Below are positions 25,652-36,676 of a stretch of 64,000 nucleotides of DNA, piece by piece (the first letter of the stretch is position 1; each line of letters begins with the position of its first letter). A program made the translations under genes and the position numbers. This DNA is from Paraburkholderia sp. CNPSo 3274 (lineage in GTDB: Bacteria > Pseudomonadota > Gammaproteobacteria > Burkholderiales > Burkholderiaceae), in assembly GCF_024206475.1 (NCBI RefSeq), contig NZ_JAMBPR010000041.1:17474-81473 (forward strand). Reading direction: 5' to 3'. Under the pieces are notes generated by a model. The model was not told where the DNA came from, ran no database searches, and was given only the letters and a program-made list of their open reading frames with translations.

Positions 25652-26938
25652 ATGGACCTGATCATTCGCCGCGCGATGCTCGCGCATGCGCATCCCGCTG
25701 GGTACCCCACGGTGGATATCGGTATCGAGGCGGGGCGCATTACCGCGGTGGAGCCGCATCTCACAACGGCGGCGCGCGAGGAGATCGATGCCGCGGGTGC
25801 GCTCGTGAGCGCGCCGTTCGTCGATGCGCATTTCCACATGGACGCCACGCTCTCGTATGGCCTGCCGCGCGTGAACGCGTCGGGCACGCTGCTGGAGGGC
25901 ATCGCGCTGTGGGGCGAGCTCAAGCCGCATCTCACGCAGGAGGCGCTCGTCGAACGCGCGCTTCAGTACTGCGACTGGGCCGTCGCGCGCGGGCTCCTCG
26001 CGATCCGCTCTCATGTCGATGTGTGCGACGCACGGCTGCTCGCGGTCGAAGCGCTGCTCGAAGTGAAGCGCCGTGTCGCGCCATATCTCGATCTCCAGCT
26101 CGTGGCGTTTCCGCAGGATGGCGTATTGCGTAGCCCCGGTGCATTCGACAATCTCAAGCGCGCGATCGCGATGGGCGTGGAGGTGGTGGGCGGCATTCCC
26201 CACTTCGAGCGCACGATGGCGGAGGGCGCCGAATCGGTGCGGCTGCTTTGCGAGTTCGCCGCCGAAAAGGGCCTGCGCGTGGACATGCATTGCGACGAAT
26301 CCGACGACCCGCTCTCGCGCCACATCGAAACGCTCGCGGCGCAAACGCATCGGCTGGGCATGCATGGGCGCGTGGCCGGGTCGCATCTCACGTCGATGCA
26401 TTCGATGGACAACTACTACGTGAGCAAGCTGATACCGCTCATGCGCGAGTCGGGTGTCGCGGCGATTGCGAATCCGCTCATCAATATCACGCTGCAAGGG
26501 CGCTCCGATACCTACCCGAAGCGCCGCGGCATGACGCGCGTGCCCGAGTTGATGGCGGCAGGCGTGACGGTGGCGTTCGGCCACGACTGCGTGATGGACC
26601 CGTGGTACAGCTTCGGCTCGGGCGACATGCTCGAAGTCGCGCACATGGGTCTGCATGTCGCGCAAATGACGGGCACCGACGCCTCGCGCGCCTGCTTCGA
26701 CGCGGTGACCGTGAACGCCGCGACGATACTCGGCCTCGAAGGCTACGGCGTGGCGCCCGGTTGCGCGGCGAACCTCGTGGTGCTCGACGCGCGCGATCCC
26801 ATCGAGGCGATCCGCCTGCGCGCGGCGCGGCTCGCGGTAGTGAGCCGGGGCAGGGTGGTGAGCCGGCAACCCGCGCAGCGCGCGGCGCTTGCGCTCGAAG
26901 GGCGGCCGGAAAGCGTCGATTTCAGGCTGCATCGATAA
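25652..26938 (+). CDS. codA: Cytosine deaminase-like amidohydrolase (CodA family)
   Basis: 428 residues with the amidohydrolase TIM-barrel. Metal and catalytic positions match E. coli CodA shifted by one: His60 and His62 (HFH), His213 and Glu216 (HCDE), Asp312 (GHD). The residue after Asp312 is Cys, where E. coli has Asp314, a position facing C5 of the pyrimidine. It probably converts cytosine or a related base (5-substituted cytosine, isoguanine or other cyclic amidine) to the oxo form in base salvage. AGGAG precedes the ATG. It follows dinB after 113 bp, with a TAGAAT at 25591-25596 that may be its own -10. Confidence 0.85.
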   Translation: MDLIIRRAMLAHAHPAGYPTVDIGIEAGRITAVEPHLTTAAREEIDAAGALVSAPFVDAHFHMDATLSYGLPRVNASGTLLEGIALWGELKPHLTQEALVERALQYCDWAVARGLLAIRSHVDVCDARLLAVEALLEVKRRVAPYLDLQLVAFPQDGVLRSPGAFDNLKRAIAMGVEVVGGIPHFERTMAEGAESVRLLCEFAAEKGLRVDMHCDESDDPLSRHIETLAAQTHRLGMHGRVAGSHLTSMHSMDNYYVSKLIPLMRESGVAAIANPLINITLQGRSDTYPKRRGMTRVPELMAAGVTVAFGHDCVMDPWYSFGSGDMLEVAHMGLHVAQMTGTDASRACFDAVTVNAATILGLEGYGVAPGCAANLVVLDARDPIEAIRLRAARLAVVSRGRVVSRQPAQRAALALEGRPESVDFRLHR

Positions 26939-26951
26939 CACGCGAGGCAAT

Positions 26952-26992
26952 AAAAAACCGCGCATGGGTTGCACACCCATGCGCGGTTTTCG
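26952..26992. terminator. Bidirectional terminator between codA and prlC
   Basis: A 16-bp perfect stem (26954-26969 with 26975-26990) including CCGCGCATGGGT, loop TGCAC, with A-rich and T-rich flanks. It suits the convergent codA and prlC transcripts. Confidence 0.93.
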
Positions 26993-27021
26993 TTCGGATC
27001 GCTTACGAACGAGTCACGTGG

Positions 27022-29121
27022 TCACTGCTGTGCCGGCGGCTGTTCCATGCCGTTGTGGCGCAGCAGCGCGTCGATGTTCGGCTCGCGGCCGCGGAAGGCC
27101 TTGAACGACTCCATCGCCGGGCGGCTGCCGCCCACTTCCAGAATCTCCTTGCGGTAGCGCGTGCCGGTCGCTTCGTCGAGCACGCTCGACTTCGCGGCTT
27201 GCGCGGCTTCCTCGAAGGCTGCATAGGCATCGGCGGAAAGCACTTCGGCCCACTTGTAGCTGTAGTAGCCGGCCGCGTAGCCGCCCGCGAAGATGTGGCT
27301 GAACGTGTTCGGCCAACGCGAGAACGGCGCCTGCGGAATGACGTGGTAGCGCTCGTTGATTTCGCGCGCCAGGTCGTTCGCACTCTTGCCCTTCGAAGCC
27401 TCGAAGTCCACGTGCAGCGCCATGTCGAACATCGAAAATACGATCTGGCGCAGCGTGCCGAGACCGCTCTGGAAGTTCTTCGCGGCGAGCATCTTGTCGA
27501 AGAGTTCGCGCGGCAGCGGCCTGGCGGTCTCGACATGCGAGCTCATTTCGCGCACCACGTCCCATTCCCAGCAGAAGTTTTCCATGAACTGCGAGGGCAG
27601 TTCGACGGCATCCCACTCCACGCCGTTGATGCCCGACACGCCCAGTTCGTCCACACGCGTGAGCATGTGGTGCAGGCCGTGGCCGAACTCGTGGAAGAGC
27701 GTAATGACTTCGTCGTGCGTGAAGCACGCGGGGCGGCCGCCCACCGGCGCCGAGAAGTTGCACGTGAGATACGCGACGGGCGTTTGCACGTCATTGCCTT
27801 CGAGCTTGCGGCGCGAGCGGGCGTCGTCCATCCATGCGCCGCCGCGTTTGCCTTCACGTGCATAGAGGTCGAGATAGAACTGCGCGACGAGCGTGCCGTC
27901 CGCGTTTTCCACGCGGAAGAAACGCACATCGGGATTCCACACCGGCGCGCTGTCCGGGCGGATGCGCACGCCAAACAGCGTTTCCGTGACCTTGAACAGG
28001 CCCTGCAGCACGAAGTCTTCCGGGAAGTACTGCTTCACTTCGTTTTCCGAGAACGAATAGCGCTTCTGGCGCAGACGCTCGGCGGCGTACGCCATGTCCC
28101 ACGGCTCGATCTGCGTGAGGCCCAGTTCGCTCGCGGCGAATTCGCGCAGCTCTTCCCAGTCCTTTTCGGCGTGCGGGCGCGCGCGTGTGGCGAGGTCTTC
28201 GAGGAAGCTCATTACCTGAGCCGGCGTTTCCGCCATCTTCGGCGTGAGCGAGACTTCGGCGAAGTTGTTGTAGCCGAGCATCTTCGCTTCTTCGGCGCGC
28301 AGCTTCAGTTGCTCCTCGATGATCGCTGTGTTGTCCCATTCGGCCTTGCCGCTGCCGTAGACGGGGCCAAGCTCGGATGCGCGCGTGACGTAGGCGCGGT
28401 ACATCGTCTCGCGCAGCGCGCGGTTTTCCGAATACTGCAGCACCGGGAAGTACGAGGGGAAGTGCAGCGTGAACTTCCAGCCTTCCTTGTTCTCGCGCTC
28501 GGCAGCTTCGCGGGCGGCGGCGATCACGTCCTCGGGCAGGCCCGCGAGATCGGCTTCACTCGTGGCGTAGAACGCATAGCCATTGGTCGCGTCGAGCACA
28601 TGGTCGGAGAAGGCTTTGGCAAGCGCGGCCTGGCGTTCCTGCAGTTCGGCGAAGCGCGGCTTCTGGTCTTCGGGCAATTCCGCCCCGGAGAGGCGGAAGT
28701 CGCGCAGCGAGTTGTCGAGGATCTTCTTGCGCTCGCCCGAGAGCAGCTCGAACGAGTTGTGATTCGTGATGGCCTTGTACTTCTTGAAGAGCTCGAGATT
28801 CTGGCCGACGCTCGACCAGAATTCGGTCACGCGCGGCAGGTTCTCGCCGTGGGCGGCGCGCAATTCCGGCGTGTCGGCGACGGCGTTCAGGTGGCCGACC
28901 ACGCCCCAGGCGCGCGAAAGCGGCTCGCTGGCGCGCTCGACCGGCTCGACCACGTCGCTCCATTGCGCGGGCGTCATGGGTTGCGCGGCGCGCTCGACTG
29001 CGGCCTTCGCGTTCGCGAGCAGGACGTCGAGCGCGGGCGTCACATGCTCGGGGCGGATTTCGCCAAAGCGCGGCAGTCCGGTGAAGTCGAGGAGCGGATT
29101 GTCGGAGGGGGTAGTAGCCAT
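27022..29121 (-). CDS. prlC: Oligopeptidase A (M3 metallopeptidase)
   Basis: 699 residues, close to E. coli OpdA (680). The zinc motif is HEFGH (His477, Glu478, His481) within LFHEFGHGLHHML; other family marks are PQAPFSRWPNTFSHIF and GYAAGYYSYKWAEVLSADAY near the C-terminus. It is a cytosolic peptidase that degrades oligopeptides such as cleaved signal peptides. The open frame extends 29 codons upstream, but the ATG at 29121 has AGGAA at good distance and gives the family N-terminus (NPLLDFTGLPRFGEI). Confidence 0.96.
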   Translation of the reverse strand: MATTPSDNPLLDFTGLPRFGEIRPEHVTPALDVLLANAKAAVERAAQPMTPAQWSDVVEPVERASEPLSRAWGVVGHLNAVADTPELRAAHGENLPRVTEFWSSVGQNLELFKKYKAITNHNSFELLSGERKKILDNSLRDFRLSGAELPEDQKPRFAELQERQAALAKAFSDHVLDATNGYAFYATSEADLAGLPEDVIAAAREAAERENKEGWKFTLHFPSYFPVLQYSENRALRETMYRAYVTRASELGPVYGSGKAEWDNTAIIEEQLKLRAEEAKMLGYNNFAEVSLTPKMAETPAQVMSFLEDLATRARPHAEKDWEELREFAASELGLTQIEPWDMAYAAERLRQKRYSFSENEVKQYFPEDFVLQGLFKVTETLFGVRIRPDSAPVWNPDVRFFRVENADGTLVAQFYLDLYAREGKRGGAWMDDARSRRKLEGNDVQTPVAYLTCNFSAPVGGRPACFTHDEVITLFHEFGHGLHHMLTRVDELGVSGINGVEWDAVELPSQFMENFCWEWDVVREMSSHVETARPLPRELFDKMLAAKNFQSGLGTLRQIVFSMFDMALHVDFEASKGKSANDLAREINERYHVIPQAPFSRWPNTFSHIFAGGYAAGYYSYKWAEVLSADAYAAFEEAAQAAKSSVLDEATGTRYRKEILEVGGSRPAMESFKAFRGREPNIDALLRHNGMEQPPAQQ

Positions 29122-29299
29122 GATGCTTCCTGTTCCTGTCTGTCGCGGGTTAGGGGACCGGGGCGCGGCATGCGCGCGAACCCGATAGCCAGAGTATTGG
29201 GGCGCCAAGCGCGCTTTCCAACCGGGTTATCCGAGCAAATTAACAGATGTCGGGGGGCGGTGGCGCAATCGCGGCTGCCGTCGTTCAAGCGGGCGGCGC

Positions 29300-29334
29300 C
29301 GCAAAAAGAAAGCGGCCCGTGATGGGCCGCTTCG
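29300..29334 (-). terminator. Terminator after folD
   Basis: AAGCGGCCC / GGGCCGCTT (29310-29318, 29324-29332), loop GTGAT. On the minus strand it is followed by a T-rich run (TTTCTTTTTGC), in the right orientation for folD. Confidence 0.88.
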
Positions 29335-29369
29335 GGAACGTCATGGCGTGACGCGTCGTCGCCTGTTGC

Positions 29370-30224
29370 TTACTCGCCTGCCGCGCGCTCCGCCGCTTCG
29401 ATCGTGTTCACGAGGAGCATCGTGATGGTCATCGGGCCGACGCCGCCCGGCACCGGCGTGATGAAGCCGGCCACGTCCTTCAGGCCCGCGAAATCGACGT
29501 CACCGCAGAGCTTGCCGTGATCGTCGCGGTTCATGCCGACGTCGATCACGGTAGCGCCGGGCTTCACCATGTCGGCGGTCAGCACGTTGCGCTTGCCCAC
29601 TGCGGCGACGACGATATCGGCGTCGCGCGTGTGCTTCGCGAGGTCGCGCGTTTTGCTGTGGCAGACCGTGACCGTCACACCCTTTTCGAGCAGCAGGAGC
29701 GCCATCGGCTTGCCGACGATGTTCGAGCGGCCGATCACCACGGCGTTCGCGCCTTCGAGCGGGATCTTGTATTCCTCGAACATCTTCATCACGCCATAGG
29801 GCGTGCAGGGGCGAAAGAGCGGCTGGCCCGTCATGAGCGCGCCCGCGTTGGCGACGTGAAAGCCGTCCACGTCCTTCTCGGGCGCGATGGCCTCGATCAC
29901 CTTGTGGCTGTCGATGTGCTTCGGCAGCGGCAACTGCACGAGAATGCCGTTGATCTTCGGATCGCGGTTCAACTCGTCGATGCGCTTGAGCAGGTCGGCT
30001 TCGGAAAGCGATGCGGCATAGCGGTCGTACGACGAGTAGAGGCCGTTGTCTTCGCAGGCCTTGATCTTGTTGCGCACGTAGACTTCGCTCGCCGGATTGT
30101 CGCCGACCAGCACGACGGCGAGGCCCGGCTGATGACCGCGGGCGGTGAGGGCGGCGGCGCGCGTGGCGACTTGCGCGCGCAGTTTCTTGGAGAGGGCGTT
30201 GCCGTCGATGATAGTGGCAGTCAT
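29370..30224 (-). CDS. folD: Methylenetetrahydrofolate dehydrogenase / cyclohydrolase FolD
   Basis: 284 residues, full length. YVRNKIKACEDNGL carries the catalytic Lys, GILVQLPLPKHID and GRSNIVGKPMALLLL the folate and NADP sites, and PVPGGVGPMTITMLL the conserved C-terminus. It interconverts 5,10-methylene-, methenyl- and 10-formyl-THF, supplying one-carbon units for purines and formyl-Met. The open frame continues 33 codons upstream, but that region contains the promoter -10. It is downstream of the response-regulator gene, separated by a strong hairpin and its own -10. Confidence 0.97.
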   Translation of the reverse strand: MTATIIDGNALSKKLRAQVATRAAALTARGHQPGLAVVLVGDNPASEVYVRNKIKACEDNGLYSSYDRYAASLSEADLLKRIDELNRDPKINGILVQLPLPKHIDSHKVIEAIAPEKDVDGFHVANAGALMTGQPLFRPCTPYGVMKMFEEYKIPLEGANAVVIGRSNIVGKPMALLLLEKGVTVTVCHSKTRDLAKHTRDADIVVAAVGKRNVLTADMVKPGATVIDVGMNRDDHGKLCGDVDFAGLKDVAGFITPVPGGVGPMTITMLLVNTIEAAERAAGE

Positions 30225-30321
30225 GGTCGGTCGGGGTCGAGAGTGGGCAATGCGGGCTCGAGTGCGCTCGTGCGGGCGCGAGCGCTGGCGCGCGTGGGGC
30301 GGGCGCCATTCGAAGGGCGAC

Positions 30322-30327
30322 ATTATA
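30322..30327 (-). promoter_or_regulatory. -10 element of folD
   Basis: A perfect TATAAT on the minus strand about 98 bp above the folD ATG. No -35 match is obvious. It gives a 5' leader of about 90 nt. Confidence 0.55.
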
Positions 30328-30396
30328 CCCGCGCGGCGGGCATGCTCCGGCCTGAACGGACGATGGGCGAGGGAAGAGAGTCGCGGCGAGACGCCG

Positions 30397-30436
30397 CCGG
30401 CAGCATTCGCGCGCCGTGGCGCGCGAATGCTGCCGG
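30397..30436 (-). terminator. 19-bp perfect hairpin after the response-regulator gene
   Basis: The arms at 30397-30415 and 30418-30436 are exact reverse complements with a 2-nt GT spacer. It begins 13 bp after the stop of the FixJ-like gene. There is no T-run on the minus strand, so it may act as a factor-assisted terminator or as a 3'-end protector. Confidence 0.65.
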
Positions 30437-30448
30437 AGAAAGACGCGC

Positions 30449-31096
30449 TTACTGCTGCGCCTGTTGCGGCTTGTTGGAGAGCGCGAGACGCAGCAGGTCG
30501 GCGACCGTGTTGACGTTGAGCTTCTCCATGATGTTGGCGCGGTGCGCCTCCACCGTCTTGATGCTGATCCCGAGGTCGTCGGCGATCTGCTTGTTCAGGC
30601 GGCCCGCGATGATGCGCTCGAGCACCTGGTGCTCGCGCGCCGTGAGCTTGCCCAGACGTTCGGCGGCGGCGCGCTGTTGCTGCACGCTGCTGCTTTCGTT
30701 GCGCGCCTTGTCGAGCATGCGTTCCACCAGCTTGCGCAGCTCGGCTTCGTCGAAGGGCTTCTCGATGAAGTCCATCGCTCCCTTCTTCATGGTCGAGACG
30801 GCCATCGGCACGTCGCCGTGGCCCGTCACGAAGATGATCGGCAGCGAGGCGTTTTCCGCGATCAGGCGTTCCTGCAGTTCGAGGCCGCTCATGCCCTGCA
30901 TGCGCACGTCGAGAATCATGCAGGCGATCTGGCCAGCCTGTTGGGCCGGCTGGTATGCCTCGAGGAACTCCTCCGCGCTATTGAAACACTGGACGCGGTA
31001 GCCGTTCGCTTCGAGGAGCCAACGCAGGGAGTCTCGTACGGCCTCGTCGTCATCGACAACAAAGACGGTTTCCTGGGTGGTGACTGGGCTGTTCAT
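30449..31096 (-). CDS. FixJ-family response regulator
   Basis: 215 residues: receiver domain (1-125) with the acidic pocket DDDEAV, phospho-acceptor Asp63 in LDVRMQGMSG, and KPF switch Lys; then a LuxR/NarL-type helix-turn-helix (LTAREHQVLERIIAGRLNKQIADDLGISIKTVEAHRANIMEKL). Its ATG overlaps the kinase stop codon (ATGA), so the two are translationally coupled. Similar pairs between folD and aceE in Burkholderia are called FixLJ and have been tied to oxygen response, biofilm and virulence; whether this pair senses oxygen is an inference. Confidence 0.92.
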   Translation of the reverse strand: MNSPVTTQETVFVVDDDEAVRDSLRWLLEANGYRVQCFNSAEEFLEAYQPAQQAGQIACMILDVRMQGMSGLELQERLIAENASLPIIFVTGHGDVPMAVSTMKKGAMDFIEKPFDEAELRKLVERMLDKARNESSSVQQQRAAAERLGKLTAREHQVLERIIAGRLNKQIADDLGISIKTVEAHRANIMEKLNVNTVADLLRLALSNKPQQAQQ

Positions 31097-33606
31097 GACT
31101 CTCCCGTAACGGTTTGTGGAGTCGGTTCGTCGGTGTTCCGCGAGGGGGTATCCGATTCGCCGATGGGCAGACTGCAATGGAACGTTGCGCCGCTGATGTG
31201 GCCGTCGGATTCGACGTTGTTGACCACCCAGAGACGCCCGCGGTGCGATTCGATAATGGAGCGGCAGATGTTCAGGCCCATGCCCATGCCGTCCGACTTG
31301 GTGCTGTAGAACGGCTCGAAGAGGCGCTCGGCCGTGGCTTCGTCGACGCCGGGGCCCTGATCGACCACGCTGATGCATACGTTGCCGCCTTCACGCTTCA
31401 CGGTCACACGGATGACCGGGTCGATCGCATTCGGGCGCGCTTCGGCCATGGCTTCCGCCGCGTTCTTCAGCAGATTGACGAGCACCTGTTCGATCAGCAC
31501 CGGATCGACGTAGATGACGGGCATGCGCGAGCGCATGTCGGTCACGATGCGGATGCGGCGCTTGCGCGCCTCGATCTCGGCGAGGCCCACCGCGTCGGCG
31601 ACGATGTCGGCCACGCGTGTGGCCTGGCGCTTGGGCTCGGAGCGCTTCACGAACTCGCGGATGCGCTTGATGATCATGCCCGCGCGCACGGCTTGCTGCG
31701 CCGTTTTCTCGAGCACGGGCAGCAGGTTGTCGGGCGCGGCGCGGCCCGACTTCACGAGCGCGACGGTGCCAGAGGCGTAGTTGTTGATCGCCGCGAGCGG
31801 CTGGTTCAGCTCGTGCGCGAGCGACGAGGCCATTTCGCCCATCGTCATCAGGCGGCTCGTGAACTGGAGCTTCTCGTCCTGCTGGCGGGCCAGTTCCTGC
31901 GCCTGCTTGCGCGTGGTGATGTCGGTCGCGATCTGCATCTGCGCGAGGTGGCCGTCCACCCACTGGATGTACTGGCGGCGCACTTCGAACCACTTCTGAA
32001 TGCTCTCGACGTAGACCTCCTGCGCGTCCGCCGTGCTCTCGGTGAGCGCGGTGGCGGGCAGGCCGGCGAAGGCGTCGACCATGTCGATCGAATCGGAAGA
32101 CGCGCTCGCCGAATCGAAGCCGCCGCCGCCCGCGAGTTCCAGATGGCCGTCCGGGCGGATGCCGAACAGGTGGCGGTAGTAGCGGTTCGCAAACAACAGT
32201 TCGGCTTCGTCGGCGGCGAGCACCGAGACGGCGGCATCGAGGCTTTCGAGCACGGTGGTGAAGCGCTCGTGCGCGGCGGCGAGTTCTTCGCGTGCGCGCT
32301 TGGGCTCCGTGATGTCGGTCATCGACGACATCCAGCCAGTCTGCCGGCCCGAGCTGTCGATCAGCGGTGAGACATAGAGCCGCGCGTGGAACTGCGAGCC
32401 GTCCTTGCGGCGCACGCGCAGTTCGAACCCCGAGGAGGGCGCCTTGCCGCGCAGCGTCATGTCGAGCTGGCGCTGCATTTCGGGGTAGGCGTCGCGCGGC
32501 CAGTAGGGGAACGGTGCGTTCTTGCCCACGAGGTCGCTTTCGTCCCAGCCGGTCATGCGGCAGAACGCCGGGTTCACGTGCGTGATGCGACCGTGCATGT
32601 CGAGCACGCGCATGCCGATCAGCACCGAGTTTTCCATCGCGCGGCGGAAGAACGCCTCGGCGTAGAGCGCCTGCTGCGCCTCGAAGCGCTGGCGCGTGTG
32701 CTTCCAGAGGCTCCAGAGGCTCCACAGCACGAAGCACGACAGCCCCGCGACCAGCCACACGAGCGTGTTGTTCGTGAAGTTGGTCATCTGCGGATACGAG
32801 TACACGCGTACCGAAACGCCCTGGCCAGGCGGGTCGAGCGGCAGGTCGTAATAGACGTCGCGCGGCAGGCGCGGACGCGTCGAGGTGGTGGCGAGCTCGC
32901 GGTTGTTCGCGTCGAGAATCGAAATCTTGTACTTGGCCGACAGTTCGGGCGGGATGTCGTGCTTCAGGATGCCTTCGACCGAGAACACGGCCGCGATCGA
33001 ACCAAGAAATTCCCGATCGCGGTATACCGGCGTTTGCAGCGTGATGTAGCCGTTACCGACGTCGTCGTAAATAAGCGGCGAATACACCTGGCGGCGCGTG
33101 GCGCGCGCCTCGGCGAAAGCGGCCTTCACGGCCTCGTCCATTTGCGCGTCGTTGGGCTTCGCAAGGCGCTGGCCGAAAACCGGCATCGCCGTGTTGGGCC
33201 AGCGTGGCTCCTCCAGGCTCGTGTACCAGTTGAGATAGAGGATCTCCGGATGGCCCTGCATGATGTCCGTGGTGGACGTCTGGAAATACTGCGGATCGCT
33301 GTGGCCCGCGGCGAGGTCGCGGGCAAGCGCCTGTAGCTGCTCCTGCGCGCCTGTCATCGAAAGCCGGATTTGCTGCTGGGCCCACGCCACGTTGCGGTAG
33401 AGCGTGTCTTCCTGCTGCTGTTGCTCGCGCCGGTTCAGGCTCCACAAGATCAGGCTCATGACGATCAGAAACACGACGATCGACAGGAGCGGCGTCAGCA
33501 AATAGGAATTCGACCACCAGGGTCCGTGGTGCCAGCGAGATGGCGACGACTCGCCGGGCGTTCCGGGCGGCCGCGCCGAGCGTGCGAAAAGCCGTTCGGT
33601 CAACAT
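31093..33606 (-). CDS. Membrane PAS-domain sensor histidine kinase (FixL-type partner)
   Basis: 837 residues. TM1 at about 35-57 and TM2 at about 281-302 enclose a periplasmic sensor of some 220 residues. Then come two PAS domains (about 325-580) and a HisKA/HATPase core with AHELNQPLAAINNYA (His598) and GMGMGLNICRSII. The AHELNQPL box is that of the FixL/DctB kinase group. No haem-binding His signature was identified, so it may sense a periplasmic ligand rather than O2. The ATG is 7 nt behind a minus-strand TACAAT, which suggests a leaderless message; the longer open frame is not used. Confidence 0.9.
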   Translation of the reverse strand: MLTERLFARSARPPGTPGESSPSRWHHGPWWSNSYLLTPLLSIVVFLIVMSLILWSLNRREQQQQEDTLYRNVAWAQQQIRLSMTGAQEQLQALARDLAAGHSDPQYFQTSTTDIMQGHPEILYLNWYTSLEEPRWPNTAMPVFGQRLAKPNDAQMDEAVKAAFAEARATRRQVYSPLIYDDVGNGYITLQTPVYRDREFLGSIAAVFSVEGILKHDIPPELSAKYKISILDANNRELATTSTRPRLPRDVYYDLPLDPPGQGVSVRVYSYPQMTNFTNNTLVWLVAGLSCFVLWSLWSLWKHTRQRFEAQQALYAEAFFRRAMENSVLIGMRVLDMHGRITHVNPAFCRMTGWDESDLVGKNAPFPYWPRDAYPEMQRQLDMTLRGKAPSSGFELRVRRKDGSQFHARLYVSPLIDSSGRQTGWMSSMTDITEPKRAREELAAAHERFTTVLESLDAAVSVLAADEAELLFANRYYRHLFGIRPDGHLELAGGGGFDSASASSDSIDMVDAFAGLPATALTESTADAQEVYVESIQKWFEVRRQYIQWVDGHLAQMQIATDITTRKQAQELARQQDEKLQFTSRLMTMGEMASSLAHELNQPLAAINNYASGTVALVKSGRAAPDNLLPVLEKTAQQAVRAGMIIKRIREFVKRSEPKRQATRVADIVADAVGLAEIEARKRRIRIVTDMRSRMPVIYVDPVLIEQVLVNLLKNAAEAMAEARPNAIDPVIRVTVKREGGNVCISVVDQGPGVDEATAERLFEPFYSTKSDGMGMGLNICRSIIESHRGRLWVVNNVESDGHISGATFHCSLPIGESDTPSRNTDEPTPQTVTGES

Positions 33607-33901
33607 GGCAAGGATTGTAGCGCAGCGTAAGACACGGAAATGCCGCGAAAAAAGCCGTAAATCGCCGATAAACGGGTGCAAACTGGCCGTTATCGGCTCA
33701 AGGGCGCGAACGATTATGCGTGCGCTGCAACAATTTTTCGCATTATAAAATCGCATCTCGCAATTCGAAAATTTTGTTGCGCGATGGTCGGGGGGGTCTT
33801 TACAATCGCCCCGAAGCTGCTGCGGTTGGCCCGGTCACGTCTTAAGCGTCGCCGCCCGCATGATCCGATCAACAGCGTTCCCCTACATCCAGGAGACGAG
33901 C
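33607..33901. promoter_or_regulatory. Kinase/aceE divergent control region
   Basis: The 295-bp gap has the kinase -10 (33614-33619, minus), an AT-rich imperfect inverted repeat (33727-33740 GCAACAATTTTTCG with 33766-33780), and an aceE promoter TTGCGC (33777-33782)-N18-TACAAT (33801-33806). The right arm of the repeat overlaps the -35, so it could be an operator of the PDH operon. The aceE leader is about 90 nt. Confidence 0.6.
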
Positions 33902-36598
<2,697 letters not shown>

Positions 36599-36624
36599 CC
36601 CATCACCCCTGTGCATGGCATGTG

Positions 36625-36647
36625 CGCCTCCCCGAAGCGGGGAGGCG
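36625..36647 (+). other. Intercistronic hairpin between aceE and aceF
   Basis: CGCCTCCCC (36625-36633) and GGGGAGGCG (36639-36647), loop GAAGC, without a T-run. It lies in the 78-bp gap of the operon and is more likely an mRNA stabiliser or mild attenuator than a full terminator. Confidence 0.6.
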
Positions 36648-36676
36648 TGTCGTATGCGGCCCCGGAGACACTAACA

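Noticed and set aside
26248..29322. A 1024-codon open frame on the plus strand
   Set aside because: Overlaps codA in another frame and is antisense to prlC, whose HEFGH and family signatures are intact. No ribosome site or domain was recognised.
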